From Vibrio ostreae (GTDB lineage Bacteria; Pseudomonadota; Gammaproteobacteria; Enterobacterales; Vibrionaceae), in NCBI RefSeq assembly GCF_019226825.1, contig NZ_CP076642.1, positions 1-64,000 of the forward strand: a DNA stretch of 64,000 nucleotides, given 5' to 3'. The position numbers were made by a program, and so were the translations under genes. The notes under the pieces are model-generated. The model made no database searches, was not told where the DNA came from, and saw only the letters and a list, made by a program, of their open reading frames with translations. This document shows, piece by piece, positions 37,010 to 46,213 of this stretch. Each line of letters starts with the position of its first letter. Position 1 is the stretch's first letter.

Positions 37010-38350
37010 ATGAATTTTGAAAAAGGTATGCCTGTTATTGAAAATATGTTGGTGATTCCGGTAGCCGGTCACGACAGCATGCTGCTCAATCTCAGTGGCG
37101 CACATGCCCCTTACTTTACCCGCAACATTGTCATTATGGAGGATAATTCCGGCAATATCGGTTTGGGTGAAGTTCCGGGAGGAGAGAGTATCCGTAAAAC
37201 ACTCGAAGATGCGCGCGGCTTTATCATCGGCCGTGGCCTGGGTGAATATAAAAATATCATGAATCAGGTGCGCCACGCGTTTGCTGAGCGTGATGCCGGT
37301 GGGCGTGGCTTGCAAACCTTTGATCTTAGAACGACCATCCATGCTGTGACCGCTATTGAAGCTGCGATGCTTGATTTGCTCGGCCAGGCGTTGAACGTGT
37401 CGGTGGCGTCTCTGCTGGGTGAGGGTCAGCAACGCGATAAAGTCGAGATGCTGGGTTACCTGTTCTTTATCGGTGACCGCAACAAAACCGACCTGCCTTA
37501 TCAGAGTCAGCCGCAGGATAACTGCGACTGGTACCGCATTCGCCATGAAGAAGCGTTAAGCGCTGAGCGGGTTGTGCGTTTGGCGGAAGCATCCTACGAA
37601 AAGTATGGCTTCAACGACTTCAAACTGAAAGGCGGTGTACTGCGCGCCGAGGAAGAAGCGGAAGTGATCAAAGCGCTCGCTGCCCGTTTCCCGCAGGCTC
37701 GGGTGACGCTTGATCCTAACGGTGCCTGGTCTCTGGAAGAAGCGATTCGGGTCGGGAAAGAACTCAAAGGTGTTCTGGCTTATGCCGAAGACCCGTGTGG
37801 TGCAGAACAGGGGTATTCCGGCCGTGAAGTGATGAGCGAATTTCGCCGCGCCACAGGCCTGCCGACTGCAACCAACATGATTGCCACCGACTGGCGTCAG
37901 ATGGGGCATACCATTTCGCTCCAGTCGGTCGACATACCTTTGGCAGATCCACATTTCTGGACCATGGAAGGCTCGGTACGTGTGGCGCAGATGTGCCACG
38001 AATGGGGCCTGACCTGGGGATCACATTCCAATAATCATTTCGATATTTCGCTTGCCATGTTTACCCAGGTTGCCGCCGCGGCACCGGGCAACATTACCGC
38101 CATTGATACCCACTGGATCTGGCAGGAAGGCAATCAGCGCCTGACTAAAGAGCCATTGCAGATTCGTGGCGGCTTTGTTGCTGTGCCTGATAAGCCGGGC
38201 CTGGGCATTGAGGTTGATATGGCTCAGGTCGAGAAAGCACATGAGCTTTACAAAAATATGGGACTGAGCGGACGCGATGACGCCATTGGCATGCAGTACC
38301 TGATTCCTAACTGGACATTCGATAACAAAAAACCGTGCTTGGTTCGTTAA
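37010..38350 (+). CDS. gudD: Glucarate dehydratase
   Basis: A 446-residue enolase-superfamily enzyme, the same length as E. coli GudD and very close to it ([39 protein letters not shown]). It dehydrates D-glucarate to 5-keto-4-deoxy-D-glucarate. Active-site residues are visible: the KxK bases in FNDFKLKGG, metal ligands in [15 protein letters not shown] and TNMIATDW, and the catalytic His in [11 protein letters not shown]. The ATG at 37010 is best placed after AAAGGATG; the one at 37001 abuts that ribosome site. It is in an operon between tctA (12-base gap) and garL (21-base gap). Confidence 0.96.
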   Translation: MNFEKGMPVIENMLVIPVAGHDSMLLNLSGAHAPYFTRNIVIMEDNSGNIGLGEVPGGESIRKTLEDARGFIIGRGLGEYKNIMNQVRHAFAERDAGGRGLQTFDLRTTIHAVTAIEAAMLDLLGQALNVSVASLLGEGQQRDKVEMLGYLFFIGDRNKTDLPYQSQPQDNCDWYRIRHEEALSAERVVRLAEASYEKYGFNDFKLKGGVLRAEEEAEVIKALAARFPQARVTLDPNGAWSLEEAIRVGKELKGVLAYAEDPCGAEQGYSGREVMSEFRRATGLPTATNMIATDWRQMGHTISLQSVDIPLADPHFWTMEGSVRVAQMCHEWGLTWGSHSNNHFDISLAMFTQVAAAAPGNITAIDTHWIWQEGNQRLTKEPLQIRGGFVAVPDKPGLGIEVDMAQVEKAHELYKNMGLSGRDDAIGMQYLIPNWTFDNKKPCLVR

Positions 38351-38371
38351 GCGCAGACAGAGGATAACGTA

Positions 38372-39142
38372 ATGAACGAAAACACTTACCCGAATCATTT
38401 TAAGCGTGCGCTGCTGAATCAGGAGCAAAGAATCGGTTGCTGGAGTGCCCTGGCAAGTCCCATCACCACGGAAATCCTTGGCCTGGCCGGTTTTGACTGG
38501 GTTTTGCTCGATGGTGAACATGCACCGAATGACATTCAGACTTTCATCCCGCAGTTAATGGCACTCAAGGACAGTCGCAGTGTGCCTGTTGTTCGCCCGC
38601 CAGTGAACGATCCGGTTGTTATTAAGCGTTTACTGGATATCGGTTTTTACAATCTTATCGTCCCGTTTGTGGAAACACAGCAACAAGCGGAACTTGCGGT
38701 GGCGGCGACGCGCTATCCGCCACAGGGCATTCGCGGCGTTTCGGTCGGACACCGCAGTAATGGCTACGGTACAACCACCAATTATTTTCAGGATATCAAC
38801 GACAACATTGCTGTGGTGGTGCAGATCGAGAGCCAGTTAGCGTTGGATAACCTCGACAGTATTCTCAGTGTTGAGGGAATTGACGGGGTCTTTGTCGGAC
38901 CGAGCGATTTGGCGGCCGCACTGGGGCATTTGGGCAATGCTAACCATCCGGACGTGCAGGGTGCCATTCGTATGGTGTTTGAAAAAGGTCATGCGAAAGG
39001 CAAAACCATCGGCATTCTGGCTCCGGTGTATGAAGACGCGCAGCGTTACCTCGAATGGGGTGCCAACTTAGTGGCGGTGGGGAGTGATTTAGGCGCATTC
39101 AAAGCAGCGACACAGGCACTGTGTCAGAAATTTATTAAGTAA
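38372..39142 (+). CDS. garL: 5-keto-4-deoxy-D-glucarate aldolase
   Basis: A 256-residue HpcH/HpaI-type class II aldolase that splits 5-keto-4-deoxy-glucarate into pyruvate and tartronate semialdehyde. Motifs: [16 protein letters not shown] (His base, residues 45-62), [47 protein letters not shown] and [14 protein letters not shown], which includes the Glu/Asp metal ligands. Length equals E. coli GarL (256). The ribosome site AGAGGATAAC is good. It lies between gudD and garR. Confidence 0.94.
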   Translation: MNENTYPNHFKRALLNQEQRIGCWSALASPITTEILGLAGFDWVLLDGEHAPNDIQTFIPQLMALKDSRSVPVVRPPVNDPVVIKRLLDIGFYNLIVPFVETQQQAELAVAATRYPPQGIRGVSVGHRSNGYGTTTNYFQDINDNIAVVVQIESQLALDNLDSILSVEGIDGVFVGPSDLAAALGHLGNANHPDVQGAIRMVFEKGHAKGKTIGILAPVYEDAQRYLEWGANLVAVGSDLGAFKAATQALCQKFIK

Positions 39143-39163
39143 ATCAAGGCAAGAGGAAGTGTT

Positions 39164-40048
39164 ATGAAAATCGGATTTATTGGCCTCGGCATTATGGGTA
39201 AACCTATGAGCAAAAACCTGCTTAAAGCGGGTTACTCTCTGGTGGTACTGGATCGCAATCAGGAATCAGTGAATGAGCTGGTCAATGCTGGTGCAGAATC
39301 GGCCACATCACCAAAAGCGGTTGCACAGCAGTGTGATGTGGTAATCACCATGTTGCCGAACTCACCGCACGTCAAAGAAGTTGCCTTGGGTGAGCATGGC
39401 CTAATTGAAGGCGCGCATGCCGGACTGACCCTGATAGACATGAGCTCCATTGCTCCGTTGGCAAGCCAGGAGATCGCCAGAGTGCTGGCCGAGCAGGGTG
39501 TGAGCATGCTGGATGCACCGGTCAGCGGCGGGGAGCCGAAGGCGATTGACGGCACCTTGTCCGTCATGGTCGGCGGTGACAAGGGTTTGTTTGAACAGTA
39601 TTACGATGTGATGAAATCCATGGCAGGATCTGTGGTGCATACCGGTGATATCGGTGCTGGCAACGTCACTAAGTTGGCTAACCAGGTGATTGTTGCGCTC
39701 AATATCGCTGCGATGTCTGAGGCTTTGGTTCTGGCAACCAAAGCAGGTGTGAACCCTGAACTGGTTTATCAAGCTATTCGTGGCGGCTTGGCCGGCAGTA
39801 CCGTACTGGATGCCAAGGCGCCTATGGTACTGAATCGTAATTTTGAACCTGGGTTTCGCATTGACCTGCATATTAAAGATTTAGCTAACGCGCTGGATAC
39901 TTCGCACGGAGTTGGGGCACAATTGCCGCTTACCGCACAAGTAATGGAGATGATGCAGGCATTGAAAGCGGATGACCTGGCATCAAAAGATCATTGTGCT
40001 TTAGCGTTGCATTACGAAAAACTGGCTAAGGTTACGGTAGCGAGCTAA
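39164..40048 (+). CDS. garR: 2-hydroxy-3-oxopropionate (tartronate semialdehyde) reductase
   Basis: A 294-residue beta-hydroxyacid dehydrogenase reducing tartronate semialdehyde to D-glycerate. It has the NAD site GFIGLGIMGKPMSKNL, the substrate loop DAPVSGGEPKAIDGTLSVMVGG (residues 121-142) and the catalytic lysine in GNVTKLANQVIVALN. The size matches E. coli GarR (294-296). The ribosome site is AGAGGAAG. It is followed by a perfect hairpin and then garK. Confidence 0.94.
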   Translation: MKIGFIGLGIMGKPMSKNLLKAGYSLVVLDRNQESVNELVNAGAESATSPKAVAQQCDVVITMLPNSPHVKEVALGEHGLIEGAHAGLTLIDMSSIAPLASQEIARVLAEQGVSMLDAPVSGGEPKAIDGTLSVMVGGDKGLFEQYYDVMKSMAGSVVHTGDIGAGNVTKLANQVIVALNIAAMSEALVLATKAGVNPELVYQAIRGGLAGSTVLDAKAPMVLNRNFEPGFRIDLHIKDLANALDTSHGVGAQLPLTAQVMEMMQALKADDLASKDHCALALHYEKLAKVTVAS

Positions 40049-40055
40049 ATAAAAT

Positions 40056-40080
40056 GCAGCAGGTTGTGACAACCTGCTGC
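40056..40080. terminator. Intercistronic 11-bp hairpin between garR and garK
   Basis: GCAGCAGGTTG / CAACCTGCTGC with a 3-base loop (TGA), seven bases past the garR stop and 30 before the garK start. There is no T run after it, so it may be an mRNA-processing or stability element or a leaky terminator within the operon. Confidence 0.55.
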
Positions 40081-40110
40081 TTCATAATTTCTATCAAGTG
40101 GTGCTTATTG

Positions 40111-41253
40111 ATGAAAATTGTTATCGCCCCTGATTCATACAAAGAAAGTTTAAGCGCGATTGAAGTCGCAGAAGCGATTGAAACGGGATTCCGACAGGTT
40201 TTTCCGGATTGGCAGTATGTGAAGTGTCCGACCGCGGATGGAGGAGAAGGGTCCGTGGAAGCATTAGTCGATGCCTCCGGTGGCGAACGGGTCACGGTGA
40301 ATGTGGTCGGGCCACTCGGTGAACAACATGATGCTTTTTATGGTGTCTCCGGAGATAAGAGAACCGCATTTATTGAAATGGCGGCGGCCAGCGGTATTGA
40401 ACTGATTCCGAGCGCAAAACGTGACCCGCTGGTCGCGACCAGTTACGGAACCGGCCAATTGATCGAGCATGCCTTGAATCAGGGTATCCGTCATTTGATC
40501 CTCTGTATTGGCGGCAGCGCGACCAACGATGCAGGCTGTGGCATGCTGCAGGCATTGGGGGTGTCGTTCACCGATGCCAGCGGAATCGAGTTGCCGTTTG
40601 GCGGTGCTGCGTTACAGGAGCTGGCTCATATCGATGTCAGCGCGCTGGATTCCCGCCTCAAAGAATGTCTGATAGAAGTGGCCTGTGATGTCAGTAATCC
40701 GCTGACCGGAAGTAATGGCGCTTCACATGTGTACGGCCCGCAAAAGGGGGCAACTGTGCAAATGGTCGAGCAACTGGATGCGGCATTGACCCGCTTCGCG
40801 GTAATTGTCGAGCAAGATCTGCAGCGTAAAGTGAGTGACATTCCGGGTGCAGGGGCTGCGGGCGGGATGGGAGCCGCGTTTTACGCGTTTCTCGATGCAG
40901 AGCTCAAGCCAGGTATCGAGATCATGACTCGAGCGGTCGGGCTGGAGGAGCTGATTAAAGAAGCGGATCTGGTGATTACCGGAGAAGGGCGCCTCGACAG
41001 TCAGAGTGTGAATGGCAAAGTACCGGTTGGTGTTGCCAGTATTGCCAAACGTTATGATCTCCCTGTTATCGCCATTGTCGGTGCGTTGGGGGATGATATC
41101 GAGGCCGTGTACTCCCACGGAATTGATGCTGCCTTTGACTCCGTCTACAAGGTGACGACCTTTGAGGAGATTGTTGCTCAGGCAAAATTCAACGTGATTC
41201 GCAGCGCACACAATATTGCTGCTGCCCTGAAAGTCGGGCAACAGCTCTGCTAA
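40111..41253 (+). CDS. garK: Glycerate 2-kinase (GarK/GlxK family)
   Basis: A 380-residue kinase that phosphorylates D-glycerate to 2-phosphoglycerate, linking the pathway to glycolysis. The family opening MKIVIAPDSYKESLSAIEVA is present, followed by CPTADGGEGSVEALVD, LCIGGSATNDAGCGMLQALG, GAGAAGGMGAAFYAFL and VITGEGRLDSQSVNGKVPVG. Length matches E. coli GarK (381). The frame is open upstream of 40111, but the family start is clearly MKIVIAPDS. It is the last gene of the plus-strand operon. It ends 4 bases from the end of convergent cdaR, with no room for a separate terminator, so the two transcripts may overlap. Confidence 0.95.
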   Translation: MKIVIAPDSYKESLSAIEVAEAIETGFRQVFPDWQYVKCPTADGGEGSVEALVDASGGERVTVNVVGPLGEQHDAFYGVSGDKRTAFIEMAAASGIELIPSAKRDPLVATSYGTGQLIEHALNQGIRHLILCIGGSATNDAGCGMLQALGVSFTDASGIELPFGGAALQELAHIDVSALDSRLKECLIEVACDVSNPLTGSNGASHVYGPQKGATVQMVEQLDAALTRFAVIVEQDLQRKVSDIPGAGAAGGMGAAFYAFLDAELKPGIEIMTRAVGLEELIKEADLVITGEGRLDSQSVNGKVPVGVASIAKRYDLPVIAIVGALGDDIEAVYSHGIDAAFDSVYKVTTFEEIVAQAKFNVIRSAHNIAAALKVGQQLC

Positions 41254-41257
41254 TACT

Positions 41258-42412
41258 CTATAAAATCAAACTAAAATACAGGCAACACATGTCATTGTAG
41301 TGGTGCAAATTGATGTTACAGATCTCTTCCACCCTTTTTATGCGATAACGCAGCGTGTTAGGGTGAACATATAATTTTGCAGACGTTTTTTTGATATCAC
41401 AGTTATTTTCAAACCAACACAACACAGTATTGATCAGTGTCGGATCGTGGAGTTCAAGCTGTTGTGCATGAGTGGCTAGCTTATTTCGTTGCCAGTGAGA
41501 TAAGCAGCCCTCAAACAGTGCCGGCAGCTCGTATTCGTGGTAAGGGTAGAACTGCTGCTTCGGATTGAGACGTTGCCCGCATTTCATCACCGCCATCGCG
41601 CTTTCAAACGCAAACGGCAGTTCCTTAGGTTGGCTGTAAACCGCGCCCAGAGAGCACTGAAACGGTACCTTCAGCGACTCACTCAAATAGCTGCGGATAC
41701 TTTGCCAGTCATCAATCGCTTTGCCATCCTCGCGTTCCGATTCGGAGACATTCAGCAGCACTACGCTCGACTTATAAGAGTATTCGGCTTTCAGTCGCTT
41801 ACGTGACCAGTTGTTGAGTACTTTGACCACCTCTTTTTGCGCCTCTGAACTGTCCACTTCAATCACACACATCGCATGGTGGTTGAAGATGTCGACTTTG
41901 AGCTGAGCGGCCATATTGGTGATGTGTTCCAGCGAGGAACTTCGGTCAATGCATTCCAGTAGCAGTTCTTCAAGCTTACGTTCACTCCAGCGGGTCATCT
42001 CCATCATCGAGGTGTATTCGACCACCATTTCAGCCGCCATTTTTACCATTTCGCCAAACGGACGCACTTCCACCAAGGGGCCGGAAATACCAATGACGCC
42101 AATCGCTGCGTTGTTATACACAATCGGTAAGTTGACGCCCGGCTTAACATTGGGGAACTCTGGCAGCATGGTTTCGGAGATTTCGATAGGTTTGAGTTCC
42201 GTCAGGGCGAGAACGGCTCCGCCGTGTTTTTGATAGCGCCGCGCCGGATTAGTGGAGGCAATGATGATGCCGGTCTCGTCCATGACATTCAGCGGATACT
42301 TGATGATTTTCTGCGCGCGATCGACGATACGCTGCGCTAATTGCTCGTGTAACTGCATAGGTTCACTTTTTATTGGTAGCGTTTGTTCAGACAAGCAGCC
42401 ATGTTGATACAT
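41258..42412 (-). CDS. cdaR: CdaR-family sugar diacid regulator
   Basis: A protein of 366-384 residues with the putative sugar-diacid-recognition domain (LAQRIVDRAQKIIKYPLNVMDETGIIIAST, split at about residues 24-54 of the long form), a middle GGDEF-like region and the C-terminal PucR-type helix-turn-helix (LYVHPNTLRYRIKRVEEICNI near the end). E. coli CdaR activates the glucarate/galactarate operons when sugar diacids are present; the same target is likely for garD and gudD here. The start is either 42412 or, closer to the E. coli form, the ATG at 42358 (MQLHEQLAQRIVDRA). It is convergent with garK and divergent from the DUF6279 gene. Confidence 0.92.
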   Translation of the reverse strand: MYQHGCLSEQTLPIKSEPMQLHEQLAQRIVDRAQKIIKYPLNVMDETGIIIASTNPARRYQKHGGAVLALTELKPIEISETMLPEFPNVKPGVNLPIVYNNAAIGVIGISGPLVEVRPFGEMVKMAAEMVVEYTSMMEMTRWSERKLEELLLECIDRSSSLEHITNMAAQLKVDIFNHHAMCVIEVDSSEAQKEVVKVLNNWSRKRLKAEYSYKSSVVLLNVSESEREDGKAIDDWQSIRSYLSESLKVPFQCSLGAVYSQPKELPFAFESAMAVMKCGQRLNPKQQFYPYHEYELPALFEGCLSHWQRNKLATHAQQLELHDPTLINTVLCWFENNCDIKKTSAKLYVHPNTLRYRIKRVEEICNINLHHYNDMCCLYFSLIL

Positions 42413-42636
42413 GGTCTAATTTTGGAGTGCCTGACCAGACTAACCGAAGTAAAAACGGTTTAATGAGATCCAACTCCCAAGCTCAAAAAACCAACAATCC
42501 TGCCGTATAATAAATAGATTATGTTGTTAAGTTAAAAGAATTTTCTGAAGCAGAATGTCGCGAGGAATACGCTAAAAGTCGCATAAGCTTCGAACGCAGT
42601 CTATGGTTACTGACAGAGCGAGAAAGGACGTGCCCG

Positions 42637-43542
42637 ATGGTAAGATGGATAGCAATAATCATCACTGCGCTGGTGCTGACCGGTTGCGGTGCCAAGTTTG
42701 TCTACAACAATATTGATTGGTTTGTGATTGATTATGTTGAAGATTACGTGGAATTGAACTCGACGCAGAAAGCATTGCTGAGCGATAAAATTGCCTCGTT
42801 CAGTACCTGGCAACAACAGGAAGAGATGCCACGTTACCTGCATCAGTTAGAGCAGCTGTCCTTACTGCAACCGGATCAATTTAGCCCACGGCAACTCGAC
42901 TTGCACCGAACGGAGGTGCAGCAGCATTATCAGCGCTTGGTAATGCATCTCCTGCCGGATGCGTATCTGTTGGCTAATACTCTGAGCGATGCTCAGATTG
43001 AGCAATTTATGCAGGGATTAACTGAGCGCCAGCAAGAGTTTGCCGAAAAGTATCGTGACACGACTCAAAGTCAGGCTCGCGTACGTTATCGGGAACGGAT
43101 AACAGACAATCTGGAGGAGTGGTTTGGCAGCCTTAGCGCTCAGCAAGAGGACGTGGTTTCGCAGTGGGTAAACGAGATGAAAGTGACCACGGCAGACTGG
43201 GTTGCCTTTCACAGCCGCCTGCGGCGCGAGTTAACTCATTTGTTTACACTGCGACACAATGAAGCTTTGTTCAGCGCGCAGTTACAGGCGTTATTGTTTG
43301 CTCCCGAGCAGTTCTACAGTCCGGTTCTGCGTGCTAAATTTCAATACAATCAAGCCATTTCCGATAAGTATCTGGTTGAGATTGTACGCTTGGCGTCAGA
43401 TAAGCAAATTGCCTATTTTCGAGGGGAGATTAACGACTGGCAACAGTTGGTGCAGGAACTCAGCGCGGATGTTGGCACTAGTGTGCGACAGCCCCCTGAT
43501 GAGCAGGGGGTGTCAGCAGATCATGTGGCCGATGCCAGTTGA
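42637..43542 (+). CDS. DUF6279 family lipoprotein
   Basis: A 301-residue lipoprotein with the lipobox LVLTGCGAKFVYNNID (Cys17) followed by the conserved DUF6279 opening WFVIDYVEDYVELNSTQK. The rest is all helical, rich in Gln and Leu, with ARVRYRERITDNLEEWFG in the middle. It is anchored in the outer or inner membrane facing the periplasm. No function is known. The last 22 bases overlap the end of the convergent permease gene. Confidence 0.82.
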   Translation: MVRWIAIIITALVLTGCGAKFVYNNIDWFVIDYVEDYVELNSTQKALLSDKIASFSTWQQQEEMPRYLHQLEQLSLLQPDQFSPRQLDLHRTEVQQHYQRLVMHLLPDAYLLANTLSDAQIEQFMQGLTERQQEFAEKYRDTTQSQARVRYRERITDNLEEWFGSLSAQQEDVVSQWVNEMKVTTADWVAFHSRLRRELTHLFTLRHNEALFSAQLQALLFAPEQFYSPVLRAKFQYNQAISDKYLVEIVRLASDKQIAYFRGEINDWQQLVQELSADVGTSVRQPPDEQGVSADHVADAS

Positions 43543-44852
43543 CGATGTTTACGACGGCTGTAGTAAAACACCATCAGACCCGGAATATAGAGCAGGGTGG
43601 ATAAGACCAGAGCGTTGAGGCCCGCGGCGTAAATCAGCCACAAACCATACAGGCTGGCGCCGAGACCAATGGCTTTGATGTTCCAACTTGCGGCTTGTCC
43701 GAAGGCGATTTTGACCAGATAAGCACCCACCAGGAAGTAAGGTATCAGGATCATCGAAGTCGAGATAAGTACCAGAGTGTTATAACTCTCCCCGGTCCAC
43801 ATGATCAGCACCAGGCATAACTGGACTGTCACGCTGGTTAGCGTTAGCGAGGCCGGTGATGTGCCTTGTTCGTTCTGTCTGGCAAAAAAGCGCGGGAAAG
43901 CGCCATGCTGTGCAGCAGTGCACGGCACCTCTGCTGAGTACATGATCCAGCTCAGGTAAGAGGCCAGAACTGATACGATAAGTCCGAGACTGATTACCCA
44001 CTGGCCAAGGCTACCACTCATGTGTGCCATCAACCCGGCCATGGATGGATTATTCAGGGCGGCGACATCTGCCCGGCTCATTACGCCCAGAGATAGCAGA
44101 GTAATGGACACATACAGAATCAGCGCAAATATCACACCCAGACAGGTCGCTTTACCGATATCATTGCGACGTTTGGCACGCACCGATAATACGATTGCCC
44201 CTTCAATGCCGGTGAACACCCATAGCGTAATGAGCATGGTGCCTTTTACCTGCTCAATGAACGGGGTTTGTAAGCTTTGACCCGCACGGTCGAAGTTAAA
44301 CGTTGCCGGCTCAAATGCCCAGTAGGCGAGGACAATAAACACAATCAGTGGCAGACATTTTGCCAGGGTTGCCAGCAGGTTGATGAAGGCTGCCTGTTTG
44401 ATACCGCGCAGCACCAGATAGTGTACCGCCCACAGGATAAGCGATTCGCCGATAAATGCGGGCAGGGTGTTTCCGTCGCCAAAAATGACCGATTGTGGTG
44501 TATCGACAAAGGCGCCAATGGCGGCAAAGGCAACCACCAGGTAACCGACCACGCCAATTGTGGCACACAGCCAGTAGCCCCAGGCGGATAAAAAGCCTGC
44601 AGTGTCGCCAAAGCCTGTGCGGGCGTAGGTATAGATACCCCCATCCAGTTCAGGCTTAAGACGGGACAAATGTAAAAAACAGCCGGCCAGCAGTAAGATG
44701 CCTACGCCAGTAATAAGCCAGCCTGTGAGAATGGCATCCACACCAGCGACTTCTGCCATATTTTGTGGCAGGCTGAAAATACCGGCGCCGACCATGGAGC
44801 TGAACACCAGAGCAGTCAGCGTGGTCAGGCCGATTTTTTGCGGTTGTTGCAT
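43521..44852 (-). CDS. APC-family basic amino acid/polyamine-type permease, ArcD/YdgI-like
   Basis: A 443-residue, roughly 12-helix APC transporter. The N-terminus KIGLTTLTALVFSSMVGAGIFSLPQ carries the unwound-helix GAGIF motif that binds the amino group; helix 6 has ITLWVFTGIEGAIVLSVRAKRR. It is closest to arginine/ornithine antiporters and lysine permeases by general pattern. It is second in a two-gene unit with homocysteine methyltransferase behind a MetJ site, so its real substrate may be a sulfur amino acid (methionine, S-methylmethionine or homocysteine). The ATG at 44852 has GGAG seven bases ahead. Confidence 0.85.
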   Translation of the reverse strand: MQQPQKIGLTTLTALVFSSMVGAGIFSLPQNMAEVAGVDAILTGWLITGVGILLLAGCFLHLSRLKPELDGGIYTYARTGFGDTAGFLSAWGYWLCATIGVVGYLVVAFAAIGAFVDTPQSVIFGDGNTLPAFIGESLILWAVHYLVLRGIKQAAFINLLATLAKCLPLIVFIVLAYWAFEPATFNFDRAGQSLQTPFIEQVKGTMLITLWVFTGIEGAIVLSVRAKRRNDIGKATCLGVIFALILYVSITLLSLGVMSRADVAALNNPSMAGLMAHMSGSLGQWVISLGLIVSVLASYLSWIMYSAEVPCTAAQHGAFPRFFARQNEQGTSPASLTLTSVTVQLCLVLIMWTGESYNTLVLISTSMILIPYFLVGAYLVKIAFGQAASWNIKAIGLGASLYGLWLIYAAGLNALVLSTLLYIPGLMVFYYSRRKHRQLASAT

Positions 44853-44864
44853 CACTCGCTCCGA

Positions 44865-45776
44865 TTAAGCGAAGTGCTGATGCAGCGCAGCAATATGCTC
44901 CGGACCGATACCGCAGCAGCCGCCAATCAGGCTGGCGCCTTGTTGTTGCCACTTCTCTGCCCACAGTAGGTAGGCTGGCGGTGTCAGGTCGGCACGCAGT
45001 TCATCCAGGCCATCGTTGGCGGTCGCGTCTTTTGGCTGAGGAGGAAATGCGTTGGCATACGCACCAAGCTGAACTTGCTGTGCCCCTGCTGTGTCCAGGC
45101 AACGCTTGGCGATGGTCAGGGCTTCCTGAATCACTTCAGGCTGGCAGCAGTTAAACAAGATGGCGCTAACGTTAAGAGCCAGCATCGCATTGATGGCATC
45201 TTCAACCAATTCGCCTGAGCGCAGGCGCGGTACATCAGTCGGCTCTGAATCTTCTAGTGTAAATGATACCCACAGCGGTTTGTGTTCGCTATCTAGTTTG
45301 TCGAGCAGTGCTTTGACCGCCACTGGTTCGGCAATCAGGCTTTGGGTTTCACACAGCCAAAAATCAACATTATCTTTCAGTCCTTCGATCAAAGGTGTAG
45401 CGATCTCTGCGACCCGATCGGCCTGATACAGATCAGCGCGGTAAGAACCAAACAGCGGTGGCAGTGAGCCGGCGACCCGGGCGGTGTTACCTTCCAGGGC
45501 TACAGCCTGACGAGCCACTTCACCGGCGCGGTGAGCGAGTAACTGAGCTTCACGCTTGAAGCGTTCCTCACCGATATGAAAAGGAACTAAGGCATAACTG
45601 TTGGTCGTAATGACCTGAGAGCCACTCTGAATAAATGCGCAATGAACATCACGGACAATGTCAGGAGCTTCGATCATCGCCAGTGCTGACCATTCGGGCT
45701 GACGGAACGGCGCGCCACGTTTTTCTAATTCACGACCCATTCCACCATCGAGAACACTGACTGTATGATTTGACAT
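44865..45776 (-). CDS. mmuM: Homocysteine S-methyltransferase (MmuM-like)
   Basis: A 303-residue zinc enzyme transferring a methyl group from S-methylmethionine or S-adenosylmethionine to homocysteine to make methionine. Features are VLDGGMGRELEKRG at the N-terminus, the QVITTNSYALVP strand and the zinc ligands: the Cys in LFNCCQPEV near residue 202 and the paired Cys in LIGGCCGIGPEHI near the C-terminus. The ribosome site AGAGGG is good. It precedes the permease gene by 12 bases, forming an operon under the tandem MetJ boxes at 45817. Confidence 0.88.
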   Translation of the reverse strand: MSNHTVSVLDGGMGRELEKRGAPFRQPEWSALAMIEAPDIVRDVHCAFIQSGSQVITTNSYALVPFHIGEERFKREAQLLAHRAGEVARQAVALEGNTARVAGSLPPLFGSYRADLYQADRVAEIATPLIEGLKDNVDFWLCETQSLIAEPVAVKALLDKLDSEHKPLWVSFTLEDSEPTDVPRLRSGELVEDAINAMLALNVSAILFNCCQPEVIQEALTIAKRCLDTAGAQQVQLGAYANAFPPQPKDATANDGLDELRADLTPPAYLLWAEKWQQQGASLIGGCCGIGPEHIAALHQHFA

Positions 45777-45816
45777 AAATAAACCCTCTGTTGTTGTTTT
45801 GGATGTTTAAGCGCAA

Positions 45817-45832
45817 AGACGTTTAGACGTCT
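45817..45832 (-). promoter_or_regulatory. Tandem MetJ operator (two met boxes)
   Basis: AGACGTTT followed directly by AGACGTCT matches the MetJ consensus (repeats of AGACGTCT) in 15 of 16 positions. It lies 41 bases upstream of the mmuM start. It should repress the mmuM-permease operon when S-adenosylmethionine is abundant. Confidence 0.8.
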
Positions 45833-45947
45833 ATAAACTAAAGGTTATTGAGATAACATTCAACTCAAAACCCGATTGTAATCGTAAATTGATGTTCAGA
45901 TGCTGAAGTTTTGTTCGTTGTTGCTGACGGAGTGACAACAATGAAAA

Positions 45948-45965
45948 ACGCACCCGCGGGTGCGT
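45948..45965 (-). terminator. Isolated perfect palindrome, possible terminator of an unseen minus-strand transcript
   Basis: ACGCACCCGCGGGTGCGT is an 18-base perfect palindrome; on the minus strand it is followed by TTTT. No minus-strand gene lies upstream of it before the plus-strand gene at 46214. It may insulate the mmuM promoter or end a small RNA. The remainder of the 45777-46213 gap shows nothing else I can identify. Confidence 0.5.
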
Positions 45966-46213
45966 GTTTAAGCGCAATGTTTAAACGGTGCCGTAAAGTG
46001 GACCTGAGAATAATGAAGCCCGTCAGCAATGTGATGGACTGAAGTCATCTTTCTAGTGTCGGATCTGTGCATTCAGACGCACGGTGTTATGCCATATTAT
46101 AAGTGGCCTGTATAGAGCGAGTCATTTTACTGTCAGGCTTGGTGTCTGCTATTGAGGTCAGCGCCGGACAATAGTTAAATGCGCAGCTTAGTAAACTGAC
46201 AAGGATAACTAGA

